Below, piece after piece: positions 33,012-42,858 of a stretch of 64,000 nucleotides of DNA. Position numbers and translations under genes: made by a program. The notes under the pieces are model-generated. The model saw only the letters and a program-made list of their open reading frames with translations, did not search any database and was not told where the DNA came from. Each line of letters opens with the position of its first letter. Position 1 is the first letter of the stretch. Location: assembly GCA_029688905.1 (NCBI GenBank), contig JARULB010000001.1, positions 62,001-126,000 of the forward strand, given 5' to 3'. This stretch comes from Balneolales bacterium ANBcel1 (lineage in GTDB: Bacteria > Bacteroidota > Rhodothermia > Balneolales > Natronogracilivirgulaceae).

Positions 33012-34976
33012 ATGTTTCGAATTATTGGTATGGGCGTCATTGCGACGCTGCTCCTCACAACCGGGTGCACCCTGTTTGAATCCTCCAGAAGCACATCAGA
33101 TGAAAAAACGGTTGTCGGAAAGATCGGTGGACAACCCGTCACTCTGGATGAATTGACCGCCCAGTACAATAAATCAAGCGCGATGATGGGCGATGCTGAA
33201 GATGCCGACGGCTTGAGGGAGTTTTTGCCGCTGTACATGGACTACCGGCTGAAACTGGCCGTTGCCGAAGACGCCGGTTACATGGAAGATCCGGAAATCC
33301 TTGCGGAACTGGAGCAGTATGAGCGTCAATCGGCCTACCCTTACTGGCTTGAGCGGCATATTAGAGACCGATTGCTCGATGAGCTCTACGAGCGGTCGAA
33401 GGAGCTGGTGCATGCACAGCACATACTCATATCCATTCCGGAAAACGCAGCGCCGGCCGACACCGCCTGGGCGTACGAAAAACTGATGGAGGTTCGTGAG
33501 CAGTTTCTTGACGGTGAAGCGGAATTCATGGACCTTTCCAACGAGCACTCGAGCCGCCAACGCGGCCAGAGCATGGGAGGCGACCTTGGATATTTCAGCG
33601 CGGGATGGGCTGTCAAGCCCTTTGAGGATGCCGTCTATTCGCTGAAACCCGGCGAAGTGAGCATGCCGGTACGCAGCTCTTTCGGCTATCACCTCATTTA
33701 TCTGCTCGACCGAAGGGAAACTGGTCCGGATAAACATTTTTCCCATATTTATTTCATGACCCGCAGAACCGGGCAACCGGTCGACTCGATTATGGCAAGA
33801 GCCGAAATAGCCCACGAAGAGCTGGAGCAGGGCGATGCCTGGAGCTTTGTGGTTGAGCGCCATACCGAAGACGAGCAATCCCGCCTTGCCGATGGAAACA
33901 TCGGATGGGTTGAGTACGGAAGGTATGATCACGCGTTCACCGACACGATCATGCAACTTGAAAACCCCGGTGACTATACCCGGCCCTTTGTCAGCCGTTA
34001 CGGCATTCACATTGTCCGCCTGGATTCGATCAGGCAGCCCTCGGAAGCAGAGCACCGCAGTGAACTGGCCGAGAGGCTCAAACAGCTCCCCCGTTACCGG
34101 GAAAACGAGCAGGCCGTACTCGACAATGCCGCGGAAATCGGTAACGCCCGGTTCCATACTCAAAATCTGAATGCGCTCGAAGACTACCTCCGCTCCAATG
34201 AGTTCGAGAATCTGAACGAACTTTCGATCCCGGACTCCCTGCTTAACAAACCGGTGTTCTCTTTCCATACGGTCACCAAGGACGGAGCCGCATTCGTGGA
34301 ATGGCTTGCCGAGAGCTCAGGTGCGGGAAATAACCCGGACTACCACCACCGCCAGGCACAACGCTTCCGCGACCATGTCATTGACGATCAGCTCCTTTCA
34401 CTTACACGGGAACACTTTTCCGAATTCAAGGAACTCAGCAAGGACTACCACACCGGCCTTGCCGTGTTTCGGGTCAATGAAGACTCCATATGGACCTACG
34501 CGCGTCAGGATACCGCCAGGCTTCGCCAGATCTTTGAAGAGCAACCTGACGAATACCACTATGACCGGCGTTATCGCTACGTGAGACTGTCGGCCAGAGC
34601 GGACAGTACCCTGGACATGGTCCGGGAAAGAATTGTGGCCGGAGAACCCCTGGACAGCATCCGCAATGACTTCGCGAATGTGGTCATTCGCAGGGATATT
34701 GCCGCCAGCCTCGAGAACGAACCCTATTCCCGTCTGCAGGGGCTGAGTGAGGGCGAGTTTTCCGAATATTTCGACCATCAGCGCCGCCGTACGGTCATGT
34801 ACCTTGCGGAAGAGCTGGAAGCCCGCCCCATGACGTTTGATGAAGCCTACAACAGGCTGGTCACGGAATACCAGCCGATTCGCGAAAGAGAGTGGCTGGA
34901 AGCGATGCGGGCCAAATACCGGATGGAGTATTACCCGGAAGCACTGAAAGCCGGACGAAACGGTAACCATGACTGA
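33012..34976 (+). CDS. Lipoprotein peptidyl-prolyl isomerase with two parvulin domains
   Basis: This 654-residue lipoprotein (signal ending LTTGC) has a SurA-like N-domain with KIGGQPVTLDEL, then two parvulin (PpiC) repeats at about 125-235 and 240-345. The first shows VHAQHILISIP, GGDLGYFSAGW and VRSSFGYHLIYLLDR; the second has SHIYFMTRR and SRYGIHIVRLDS. A long helical C-terminal half follows. It should act in the periplasm on outer-membrane protein folding. It is first of three related chaperone genes; its 3' end overlaps the next start by 8 nt. Confidence 0.88.
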   Translation: MFRIIGMGVIATLLLTTGCTLFESSRSTSDEKTVVGKIGGQPVTLDELTAQYNKSSAMMGDAEDADGLREFLPLYMDYRLKLAVAEDAGYMEDPEILAELEQYERQSAYPYWLERHIRDRLLDELYERSKELVHAQHILISIPENAAPADTAWAYEKLMEVREQFLDGEAEFMDLSNEHSSRQRGQSMGGDLGYFSAGWAVKPFEDAVYSLKPGEVSMPVRSSFGYHLIYLLDRRETGPDKHFSHIYFMTRRTGQPVDSIMARAEIAHEELEQGDAWSFVVERHTEDEQSRLADGNIGWVEYGRYDHAFTDTIMQLENPGDYTRPFVSRYGIHIVRLDSIRQPSEAEHRSELAERLKQLPRYRENEQAVLDNAAEIGNARFHTQNLNALEDYLRSNEFENLNELSIPDSLLNKPVFSFHTVTKDGAAFVEWLAESSGAGNNPDYHHRQAQRFRDHVIDDQLLSLTREHFSEFKELSKDYHTGLAVFRVNEDSIWTYARQDTARLRQIFEEQPDEYHYDRRYRYVRLSARADSTLDMVRERIVAGEPLDSIRNDFANVVIRRDIAASLENEPYSRLQGLSEGEFSEYFDHQRRRTVMYLAEELEARPMTFDEAYNRLVTEYQPIREREWLEAMRAKYRMEYYPEALKAGRNGNHD

Positions 34977-35862
34977 CTCTCTCCGTTTTATTCTGATACT
35001 GGCCATAGCATTGTTCCTGGCCTCCTGCGAACATCATGTGCGCGATGCACATGATGTGTTGCTGGCCGAGGTAGGCAATGAGGTGCTCACGTTGGGTGAC
35101 ATTCGGAACAACGTCTCGCCCGAACTTTTTGCACAGGACAGTATCAGTGCAATTCAGGAGTATCGGAACAACTGGATCCGCCGACAGCTGAAAATTCGCG
35201 AAGCCCGGCGCCTGGGACTGCATGAACAAGAAGCCGTCGAACAGCGAATTCGCCGGGCGCAGGAAACCATTCTTGTCGACGCCTACAATGAAGCGGTATT
35301 TCTCGACCTGAAAGACAGTCCCGTAACACGTTCCGAAGCCCAGACCTACTACGAAAGCAACAAGGAAAAATTTGTACTTGCGGAGCGGCACGTTCGTTTC
35401 AGACATATGATGACGAACACCCTCAACGAAGCCCAGAATGCCAGGAATGCCCTGCAGCGCGGACAGAGCTGGAGAAATGTAACCGAGACGTACTCGGTCA
35501 ATCCCCGGCAGACATACCGGCATTCCACCCGGTTTTTCGCGATCTCTGATGCTGCCCGGGGTTACGAGCCGCTCAACAACTTTCTGCAGGTCATTGGCGT
35601 CACCGAGATATCCCCCATCAGACGCATCGGTGATCATTTCCATTTTGTTCAGCTGATGGAGACCCGTGACGCGGGCGAACACCCCGAGATGGAGTGGGTC
35701 ATCAACCAGATAACCGAGTGGCTGGAGATTGATCGAAAACGCAAACAGTTGCGGGCATTGGAAGAGAACCTGTTTCTTCAGGCACAGGCCAACAACGAAA
35801 TCGTCATCTACGACATTCGGACTCCGAACCGGGAGATTGACATTGTTACAGACAGTTTGTGA
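34969..35862 (+). CDS. SurA-like lipoprotein without an obvious parvulin domain
   Basis: The 297-residue lipoprotein has a signal ending LASC and a SurA N-domain (VLLAEVGNEVLTLGDIRNNV, then a helical NWIRRQLKIREARRLGL segment). The middle and C-terminal part (about 120-240) is parvulin-like in length but lacks clear active-site motifs, so it may only chaperone, like the SurA core. It overlaps the upstream gene by 8 nt and is 68 nt before the third chaperone gene. Assignment rests on pattern similarity and neighbourhood. Confidence 0.75.
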   Translation: MTDSLRFILILAIALFLASCEHHVRDAHDVLLAEVGNEVLTLGDIRNNVSPELFAQDSISAIQEYRNNWIRRQLKIREARRLGLHEQEAVEQRIRRAQETILVDAYNEAVFLDLKDSPVTRSEAQTYYESNKEKFVLAERHVRFRHMMTNTLNEAQNARNALQRGQSWRNVTETYSVNPRQTYRHSTRFFAISDAARGYEPLNNFLQVIGVTEISPIRRIGDHFHFVQLMETRDAGEHPEMEWVINQITEWLEIDRKRKQLRALEENLFLQAQANNEIVIYDIRTPNREIDIVTDSL

Positions 35863-35930
35863 TCTGCTTTCATTCACCCGACTCCCGGATCACAGCGATT
35901 CATAAAAACCAGTAAGGTAGTACATTACAT

Positions 35931-37358
35931 ATGCGTTATCCCCTTATCATACTATTGATTATGGCAACAGCCGGTACGGCACTGGCACAACAGCAAAAGC
36001 GGATTGCCGACCAGATTGTGGCCGTAGTCAACAACCATATCATCCTCAAGTCCGATGTCGACCAGCGCATGTTCGAGTTCATGCAGCAGCAACAAATCCG
36101 TGAATTCGACGAAGCCATCTGGTACCATGTACTCGAGTCGATGATCGATAACTACGTTCTGGTTGAAAAAGGAAGAATTGACTCGGTTGTCGTGAGTGAC
36201 GCCGAGGTGGAGCGGCAGCTTGATGACCGAATACAGCAGTTGGTCAGACAAGTGGGCAGCGAACGGGAACTGGAGCGGGCTTTTGGTCAGCCTATCGTTG
36301 AAATCAAGGCCGAGTATGCCGATGAATTCCGCAGAGAGATGCTGGTAAACCGTGTTCGGCAAAGCCGACTGGAGCGCATCAACATAACCCGGCCCGAGGT
36401 GGTCGAATTCTTTGAAAGCATACCTACGGATTCCCTGCCCGTAATTCCCGAGTCGGTAGCACTGTCACAGATAACCGCAATCCCGCCGCCGAAACCTGAT
36501 GCCAGGGAGAATGCCCGCCGGCTTGCGGAGCAGTTGCGGGACTCCCTGATCAACCACGGCGCAAGCATGGAGGAGCTGGCCATGCGCCACAGTGACGGCC
36601 CGACAGCCAGCCGCGGCGGGGGCTTGCCGATGGTTTCGACCAGCGATCTGCTCCCGGAATACGCCGCAGCTGCCGCAGCCCTGGAGCCCGGTGAAATTTC
36701 GGAAGTCGTCAATACCCGCGAAGGCCTGCACATCATCCGCCTGAACGAGCGTAGCGGGCAGAACATTTCCACACACCATATCCTTATTACGGTCGATGAA
36801 GTGGAGCTTGACGAAGAGTTTGCTATTGAAAAACTTACGGCGATAAGGGACAGTGTGATGCACCACGACAGGTCCTTTGCCGAAATGGCGCGCAAACATT
36901 CCGAGGATCCCAATACCGCGCCGGCCGGCGGACGCCTTATGAACCCGCGTACCGGACAGCGCAGTATTCCCGTCAACGAACTCGATGCTTCTTTGTACAG
37001 GCTGGTCATGCTGCTGGATGAAGTCGGAGATATCTCCCCGCCGCGGTCATACCGGTACGGAGAGGAGGAACGAACAGCCTACCGCATTGTTAAACTGAAC
37101 AACCGCATCGAAGAGCACAGAGCCAACCTGGAACAGGATTATTCGCTGATAAGAAGCTTTGCCCTTCAGAATAAACAGCAGCGGGTCATGGAGGAGTGGA
37201 TGGACCGGCTTCGCAATGAAATGTATGTCGAGTACCGTATCTCCGTGCCCGATACCGACCTGGATATGGATCTGACACCTCCCATTCCGGAGAGCCCGGA
37301 GGATATACCTGACGATCAGCCTGTGCAGCAGCCAATGCCTCAACAGCCGCCTCCGTAA
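35931..37358 (+). CDS. surA: Periplasmic SurA-type peptidyl-prolyl isomerase
   Basis: The 475-residue protein has a cleavable signal (AGTALAQQ), a SurA N-domain (IADQIVAVVNNHIILKSDV) and two parvulin repeats (about 175-275 and 280-385) with ALSQITAIPPPKPD, GGGLPMVSTSDLLPEY and THHILITVDEVELDEEF. The C-terminus is a proline/glutamine-rich tail from about residue 445. It is the best SurA orthologue of the three consecutive chaperones and should escort outer-membrane proteins to the BAM machinery, whose BamD is encoded about 8 kb away. A terminator lies 59 nt after its stop. Confidence 0.88.
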   Translation: MRYPLIILLIMATAGTALAQQQKRIADQIVAVVNNHIILKSDVDQRMFEFMQQQQIREFDEAIWYHVLESMIDNYVLVEKGRIDSVVVSDAEVERQLDDRIQQLVRQVGSERELERAFGQPIVEIKAEYADEFRREMLVNRVRQSRLERINITRPEVVEFFESIPTDSLPVIPESVALSQITAIPPPKPDARENARRLAEQLRDSLINHGASMEELAMRHSDGPTASRGGGLPMVSTSDLLPEYAAAAAALEPGEISEVVNTREGLHIIRLNERSGQNISTHHILITVDEVELDEEFAIEKLTAIRDSVMHHDRSFAEMARKHSEDPNTAPAGGRLMNPRTGQRSIPVNELDASLYRLVMLLDEVGDISPPRSYRYGEEERTAYRIVKLNNRIEEHRANLEQDYSLIRSFALQNKQQRVMEEWMDRLRNEMYVEYRISVPDTDLDMDLTPPIPESPEDIPDDQPVQQPMPQQPPP

Positions 37359-37417
37359 TTGCCTTCCACTCTGTGAGCAAGGGAAGTCCATTTCGGAAAG
37401 AGACTCCGGCCCTGTTT

Positions 37418-37445
37418 GCCGAAGTGCAGCTTTCGGCTTCTTTTT
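37418..37445 (+). terminator. Intrinsic terminator after the chaperone cluster
   Basis: GCCGAA (37418-37423) pairs with TTCGGC (37432-37437), extended by G-C next to the loop, and is followed by a T-rich run (37438-37445). It separates the SurA-like genes from the MoxR gene. Confidence 0.65.
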
Positions 37446-37545
37446 GTGCAACCTGGCCGCGAACCATACCCGAAGCTGCCTGAAGTGCACCAGACACCGG
37501 ACAGGCCCCGAACTCTGTAACTACGAAATATAAACCACTTCTTAT

Positions 37546-38544
37546 ATGCCTAAGCAACCTGATTTCAGCAATGTAGAAATGGCCGAGTCATTCAGAAACC
37601 ACTTTCAAACCCTGCGTGATGAAATCGGGAAAGTGGTTGTCGGACAGAATGATATCGTTGAACAACTGCTGATCAGCCTGTTTTCGCAGGGGCACTGTAT
37701 CCTCGTCGGTGTACCCGGCCTGGCCAAAACCCTGCTCATTCGCACGCTCTCTCAAAGTCTGAGCCTTTCTTTCAACCGAATCCAGTTTACTCCGGATTTG
37801 ATGCCTGGCGATATTACCGGTACCGAAATTCTCGAAGAGGACCATTCCAGCGGCAAAAAAGTGTTTCGCTTCATTCACGGTCCCCTGTTTGCCAATATCA
37901 TCCTTGCCGATGAAATCAACCGGACACCTCCCAAAACCCAGGCGGCACTGCTCGAATCGATGCAGGAGTACCATGTCACTGCCGGCGGTCAGCGCCACGA
38001 TCTGGACAAGCCGTTTTTTGTGCTGGCAACGCAGAACCCGATCGAGCAGGAAGGAACCTATCCGTTGCCGGAAGCACAACTTGACCGTTTCATGTTCAAT
38101 CTCTGGCTCGATTACCCGGCATTCCAGGAGGAACTGGATATCGTGAGTCAAACCACCGCACCCCGACACGTGGAAGTGAATCCTGTGCTCGATGCCGGTC
38201 AGATTATGGCCTACCAAAAGCTGGTTCGCGAGGTTCCGGTACCGGACAGCGTTCTGGAGTATGCCGTCAGACTGGTTTCCCGGACCCGTCCGAAAACCGC
38301 CGATGCCCCCGACTTCGTCAATAAGTACATGAGCTGGGGAGCCGGACCCCGCGCTTCCCAGTATCTGATTATCGGGGGCAAAACCCGCGCCCTGGCCCAG
38401 GGACGCTTCAACGTCACCGAAGATGACATCCGCCATCTCTCCATTCCCGTCCTGCGCCACCGCGTGGTTACAAACTATGCCGCCGAAGCCGAAGGCCACA
38501 CCACCATCGCGCTCATTGAACGCCTGCTAGACCACAGCGGCTGA
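37546..38544 (+). CDS. MoxR-family AAA+ ATPase
   Basis: This 332-residue AAA+ protein has Walker A GVPGLAKT, Walker B IILADEINRTPPKTQAALLE, sensor-1 LATQNPIEQEGTYPLPEAQL and arginine-rich sensor-2 regions. MoxR ATPases remodel or activate von Willebrand factor A proteins and are usually followed by DUF58 and BatA-like genes. Here a large membrane VWA protein follows 38 nt downstream, with no DUF58 gene between, so the two are likely partners in one operon. Confidence 0.93.
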   Translation: MPKQPDFSNVEMAESFRNHFQTLRDEIGKVVVGQNDIVEQLLISLFSQGHCILVGVPGLAKTLLIRTLSQSLSLSFNRIQFTPDLMPGDITGTEILEEDHSSGKKVFRFIHGPLFANIILADEINRTPPKTQAALLESMQEYHVTAGGQRHDLDKPFFVLATQNPIEQEGTYPLPEAQLDRFMFNLWLDYPAFQEELDIVSQTTAPRHVEVNPVLDAGQIMAYQKLVREVPVPDSVLEYAVRLVSRTRPKTADAPDFVNKYMSWGAGPRASQYLIIGGKTRALAQGRFNVTEDDIRHLSIPVLRHRVVTNYAAEAEGHTTIALIERLLDHSG

Positions 38545-38582
38545 TAACTTACCGCTCACGCAACAGGCCGGTAGTCCCTGCT

Positions 38583-40721
38583 ATGGATATTCAATTTGAC
38601 GGTTTTCAACAATCTGTTTCCCTCACGTGGGCGGTACTGCTCCTGGTTGTTGTTCTGGGTATCTCCTACTGGACCTACTTCCGGGTGGAGGGCCTCACCC
38701 CTGCCTTCAGGTGGATACTCACCGGCCTTCGGGCCGCCGCTTTCACACTGCTTCTGCTGCTCCTGCTCAATCCGGTTATAGCCCTCCATGATCAACTCAC
38801 TCACCCGCTCAGAATCGCGCTGGTGCTGGACAACAGTCAGAGTACTGGCATTGAGAAAGGGCAGTACCGTGGCGCCGAACACTACGAAGAGATCATCCGG
38901 CAAATTGTACCGGGCGAGGGCGAACGCTTCCGGCATGTCGATATTTCCTCCTACGGATTTGACGCGGATTTCTTCCCGCTAGAATCCCCGTTCGACCTGG
39001 ACTATTCCGGCTCACGGACCAATATTGACCATGCTCTTACCGGCTTTATGGATATTTTCGACCGGGAGGAGGCCGTTATTCTCGTTACCGACGGCATCGT
39101 TACCTCGGGACGTGATCCCTCTGCTTCCTCTTCGCGCATGCCGGTCCCGGTATTCACCGTTGGAATCGGAGACACAACCCGGCAAAACGACATTGTTGTG
39201 CAGCGGGTGTCCAGCAATCCCACCGCTTCCCTCAACAGTACCCTCAGTGTGGAGGCCTCGATCCTCAATGAAGGCTTTCCGGATCAGGATATTGCCGTTC
39301 AGCTTCGAAGGGACGAGGAAGTGCTGGATGAGGCAACCATCCGTTCATCCGAACAGCGATCGATTCAGCAGGTTCGGTTTGAACTCGCACTCGAGGAAGA
39401 GGGGCTTCAGCAGTTCAACATCCATGTTCCCGAACTGGAAGGCGAATGGACCGCGGAGAACAACACCCGCTTTTTTTCGGTGAATGTTCGTGACGACCGG
39501 ATCCGCATTCTTCACCTTGCATTCGAAGTGCATCCGGATGTCAGGGTCGTGCGCTCCTTTCTGAGGGAGGATCAGCAAGTATCGTTGGAAAATCGAACCT
39601 GGACAGGCGGTGACCGTTACGTCGAGGGAGAGCTACCGGATCGCCCCGACACGCTGGACCTGGTCATATTACACGGTTTTCCGCACACCGATCTGCCCGC
39701 TTCTGAAGCCGCTGCCGTTGCCGACCGCTTTGGCGAGAACGCTCTTTTCATCATCGGATCGCCCGGTCAGGAGGTCAGGAGGCTTTCTGCCCACTTCCCC
39801 GGCATACTCCCCCTGCAGTTTGAGGATGGCTACAGCTGGCACGATGTGAGTATTGCCATTGCAGCGGAGCACGCCGGACATACCATTCTGGACTTCGACA
39901 AGGCTGATGATTTCCGGCCGGAATCGGTCGGCGGAGGTATTCGAAACGTGACGGTTTCTGCCGGAGCCGAAGTGCTGCTGCAGAGTGTCTACCGAGGCAG
40001 TCGGACCAATACGCCTTTGCTCGGCGTACGAACCGCCGGCGACCGGCATATCGCGCATTTGAACGGTTACGGGTTTTTCCGGTGGGCCCTGAGCACGAGG
40101 AATGAAACCCGTGATTTTTGGGAGCACTTGTTGAATAATACCACCAAATGGACAGCGGCACGCCCTGATGATGAGTTACTCGACCTGAGGCCGTCCGATC
40201 CGGTTTTCCAGGCGGGTGAACCAGTGATACTCGATGGTTTTCTGAGAAACGAAGCGGGAGACCCGGAACCAAACGGAGTGGTGGAAGTTGAAGTTGGGCA
40301 GGAAGGCCGCGAATCGCGCCGCTATGTTATGAGCAACGAAGGTGAAGGACGATATCAGTTGGAAATTACCGGTCTGCCGGAAGGTGTCTACGAATATGAG
40401 GGAACGGCAAGCCGTTCGGATCGTGAAATCGATACTCGCAGCGGCCGTTTTACGATCGGTGGAGTCAACCGGGAGTATGTAAACACCATCCGCGACGATG
40501 CCGTACTCGAGCAGATAGCCTCCTTGTCGGGCGGCCAATACCTTCCGCATGAAGAAGCCGCTGATCTGCCGGATCTGCTTGAAGAGAGGCTTGGTTTCGA
40601 ACAGCGAACCGAGACCGTCACCCGCTCTATTTCGCTTCACCGCCACCCGATCTGGTTTATTCTGCTCATTGTGATGCTTACCGCCGAGTGGTCCTTGCGC
40701 AAATACAAGGCGTTGGCCTGA
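38583..40721 (+). CDS. Large membrane VWA-domain protein, partner of MoxR
   Basis: I do not recognise a named family for this 712-residue protein. Two N-terminal transmembrane helices (about 15-35, 49-68) precede a VWA-like domain (about 75-205) with a MIDAS motif DNSQST (DxSxS) and LVTDGIVTSG. A long beta-rich extracytoplasmic region follows, including an Ig-like segment around 240-300 and a segment (about 350-420, LVILHGFPHTD) resembling glutamine-amidotransferase-like folds. A final helix (about 690-706) returns to the membrane with a basic tail (RKYK). The MoxR neighbour suggests MIDAS-dependent activation, perhaps in envelope stress or complex maturation. Confidence 0.78.
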   Translation: MDIQFDGFQQSVSLTWAVLLLVVVLGISYWTYFRVEGLTPAFRWILTGLRAAAFTLLLLLLLNPVIALHDQLTHPLRIALVLDNSQSTGIEKGQYRGAEHYEEIIRQIVPGEGERFRHVDISSYGFDADFFPLESPFDLDYSGSRTNIDHALTGFMDIFDREEAVILVTDGIVTSGRDPSASSSRMPVPVFTVGIGDTTRQNDIVVQRVSSNPTASLNSTLSVEASILNEGFPDQDIAVQLRRDEEVLDEATIRSSEQRSIQQVRFELALEEEGLQQFNIHVPELEGEWTAENNTRFFSVNVRDDRIRILHLAFEVHPDVRVVRSFLREDQQVSLENRTWTGGDRYVEGELPDRPDTLDLVILHGFPHTDLPASEAAAVADRFGENALFIIGSPGQEVRRLSAHFPGILPLQFEDGYSWHDVSIAIAAEHAGHTILDFDKADDFRPESVGGGIRNVTVSAGAEVLLQSVYRGSRTNTPLLGVRTAGDRHIAHLNGYGFFRWALSTRNETRDFWEHLLNNTTKWTAARPDDELLDLRPSDPVFQAGEPVILDGFLRNEAGDPEPNGVVEVEVGQEGRESRRYVMSNEGEGRYQLEITGLPEGVYEYEGTASRSDREIDTRSGRFTIGGVNREYVNTIRDDAVLEQIASLSGGQYLPHEEAADLPDLLEERLGFEQRTETVTRSISLHRHPIWFILLIVMLTAEWSLRKYKALA

Positions 40722-40831
40722 GGCTCATCTCATCCAGCCAACCAAGTTCACCATTTTATCGCGTTTTCACCCGGTATATGTTGGCCCGATACTCCTCTCA
40801 TCCAGCCGCATATGTATCCGGCTATATCCGA

Positions 40832-40868
40832 CAAAAAAAAAGCCGAACCTCGAGATGAGGTCCGGCTT
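40832..40868 (-). terminator. Intrinsic terminator of the 40.9 kb minus-strand gene
   Basis: On the minus strand AAGCCG-x-ACCTC (40868-40857) pairs with GAGGT-x-CGGCTT (40851-40840) around a 5-nt loop with one mismatch, then eight T residues (40840-40833). It lies about 100 nt after the stop at 40969. Confidence 0.85.
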
Positions 40869-40968
40869 GATAAACATCATTTGCCGCAAGGCTGACTCGC
40901 CTCAACGCGGAAGGTATTCATTCAACTTTCCGTGAAGAGCCGGTCTTGCGATTCGCGACTTCAGGAGT

Positions 40969-42213
40969 CTATTTCCTGGTGCGCTCACGCAGCCAGAGGC
41001 CAAGCAGTACAAGAGCGATTATAATGGCAAGGCCGAGAAGAATCGCTGTGGTATACGATGTGGGCTGAGCCTGAAGCTTCCACTCGGTGAGCTTCTCGTC
41101 GATAGTATTGAAGTTATCGTACGTCAGCATGTTAGCCGAAACGAGGTACTCCTGCCAGCGGGGCTTCACATCGTTAAACCAGAAGTCGGCGAAGTTTTGG
41201 TAGCGTGCCACTTCCTCTTCGCTGCCGTTCTCTTCCGCACGTGCGATAGCTTCGTCAAGATAGGTATTCAGCGATGTGTAGAACTCCAGGGAGTTGCTGA
41301 ACGGGGCAAGATTGATGCCGTTCTGTTCGAACCCTTCTGCGAGGGTTGTCCATGCGGCGTCATCAATCAGCATTTCCCACTCGTCAATCTTCTCAACGAT
41401 ACGTGTGAGGCGTTCCTGGCGGTTGGTTTCGGATACATAAATCTCGGCGAGATCATGGCCCATGTTCTGCCACATTCGCTCAAACTCAACCTGTACACCG
41501 TACAGCTTCAGGAAATCCTGGGTGCTGAGTTGTGTATGGGTATTGAGGAAATCGATGTTGTTATCCACAACCGTCTCGATGAAGCCGAACACGTTCTGGG
41601 CATCGATTTCAAGCGCGAGGCCACGGCGTTCTGCGGGGGAGAGAGACTCCAGGTCAACGTTTTCATACGCGACGAAGGTGGAATCCACCATTTTGATGAT
41701 AAACGCGTCGCGCTGATCCAGCTCCTGGCGAAGACGTCGGGCCTGGGCGGCATTGGCGTCACGCGAGCGGCGCATGGCTCTCAGCTCATTATTGAGCGAG
41801 TCCGCTTTTTCCTGATAGCGGGTGGCATCCGTAGTCAGTTCGGCAATTCGCTCCTCAAGAACGATAACGGTATCCCCTTTCTCGGCAATCATGGCTATAC
41901 GTGCACCGGTAGCCTCGGTCAATTCCCTGAGGTTGGTGATGCGCACATCAAAGGTTTCGGGATACAGAACGCGGTTGAGCAGTTGTCTGTGATCGTTGTA
42001 ACGATCTTCCATTGCGTTAACGGCCTCGTGCAGAGAATCCGCCTGCTCTTCGGTTTGAATACGTTTCAGACCCTCAAGAACTTCCGCATGATCCTGATCG
42101 AAGTTCTGTTTGATCCGAAAATCAGACTGAAATTGTGCCTGTACCTGGCCGGTAAAACCGATTGCAAGTACGAGTAATCCTGCCAGTACAGTTTTAAAAT
42201 TTAGCTTTTCCAT
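40969..42213 (-). CDS. Uncharacterised exported coiled-coil protein with C-terminal membrane anchor
   Basis: No family is recognised for this 414-residue protein. It has a signal peptide ending AQAQ (about residue 27), a long helical coiled-coil region (about 30-175, including LVEERIAELTTDAT-like heptads and ELRAMRRSRDANAAQARRLR), a mixed domain (about 180-370), and one C-terminal transmembrane helix (about 388-408) followed by the basic tail RERTRK. Most of it would project into the periplasm while tethered to a membrane. It is 36 nt downstream of the small lipoprotein gene at 42250, so they are probably cotranscribed; a terminator follows at 40868. Confidence 0.75.
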   Translation of the reverse strand: MEKLNFKTVLAGLLVLAIGFTGQVQAQFQSDFRIKQNFDQDHAEVLEGLKRIQTEEQADSLHEAVNAMEDRYNDHRQLLNRVLYPETFDVRITNLRELTEATGARIAMIAEKGDTVIVLEERIAELTTDATRYQEKADSLNNELRAMRRSRDANAAQARRLRQELDQRDAFIIKMVDSTFVAYENVDLESLSPAERRGLALEIDAQNVFGFIETVVDNNIDFLNTHTQLSTQDFLKLYGVQVEFERMWQNMGHDLAEIYVSETNRQERLTRIVEKIDEWEMLIDDAAWTTLAEGFEQNGINLAPFSNSLEFYTSLNTYLDEAIARAEENGSEEEVARYQNFADFWFNDVKPRWQEYLVSANMLTYDNFNTIDEKLTEWKLQAQPTSYTTAILLGLAIIIALVLLGLWLRERTRK

Positions 42214-42249
42214 TGTTCTTTAGTCTTAATCGTAGCTTAAAATTTCGGT

Positions 42250-42714
42250 TTAATTAACGATGCCATTAATCGTCAGGCGATAATCAATACCTTCGTCAAC
42301 CAATTGGATATGAGGGCTGCGCTGATTAAACGCCGGGTTTGCCAGTCCGGTGCTGGAAACACGGATGGTCTCCTCGAGATCCATGGCACTTTCCTTGGCT
42401 TTAAATACATATACATTCCGGAATCCCGGAGCTGTGACGAAATAGTACCCGTCGCTGCTACGAATAAGTCGCACTTCCGCAGGTAAGGAAGCACCCTCTC
42501 CCCGCTCCTTGACGTTAAGCGGAGTTACATCGAAGCTGATACCCATGCGTGGATCTTCAACATTTCCATTAGCATCAGGTGTCATCACTGATTCCATGGG
42601 CTGTGCATATTCCACACCGGTAAGTGTCAGGGAAGGACCGCAAGCAACCGTAAAAACGAGCAAGGTTGCCGCCGAAATATTCCCCAGTAGTCTGAGATGT
42701 TTTTTTGAGACCAT
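42250..42714 (-). CDS. Uncharacterised small lipoprotein
   Basis: The 154-residue protein begins at the ATG at 42714 with a basic, hydrophobic signal ending FTVAC and thus is a lipoprotein. The mature part is mixed beta (EVRLIRSSDGYYFVTAPGFR) with no motif I recognise. An upstream extension to 42798 is too rich in Lys/Asn to be natural. A possible minus-strand -7 box (TAAATTTT, about 42782-42775) lies upstream. It pairs with the membrane-anchored coiled-coil protein downstream; joint function is unknown. Confidence 0.72.
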   Translation of the reverse strand: MVSKKHLRLLGNISAATLLVFTVACGPSLTLTGVEYAQPMESVMTPDANGNVEDPRMGISFDVTPLNVKERGEGASLPAEVRLIRSSDGYYFVTAPGFRNVYVFKAKESAMDLEETIRVSSTGLANPAFNQRSPHIQLVDEGIDYRLTINGIVN

Positions 42715-42858
42715 TTTTTTGTGCGTTAAATGATTGATTGTTCGTTTTTGTTTTTTGTTCTTGTTGAAACTCAAAAATTTACCTGATAATAGTGGCAATC
42801 AGGAGACAGTTTATTGGGTGAAAATATCAAAAAAAAGCACAGAATAAAACAAGCGTTG

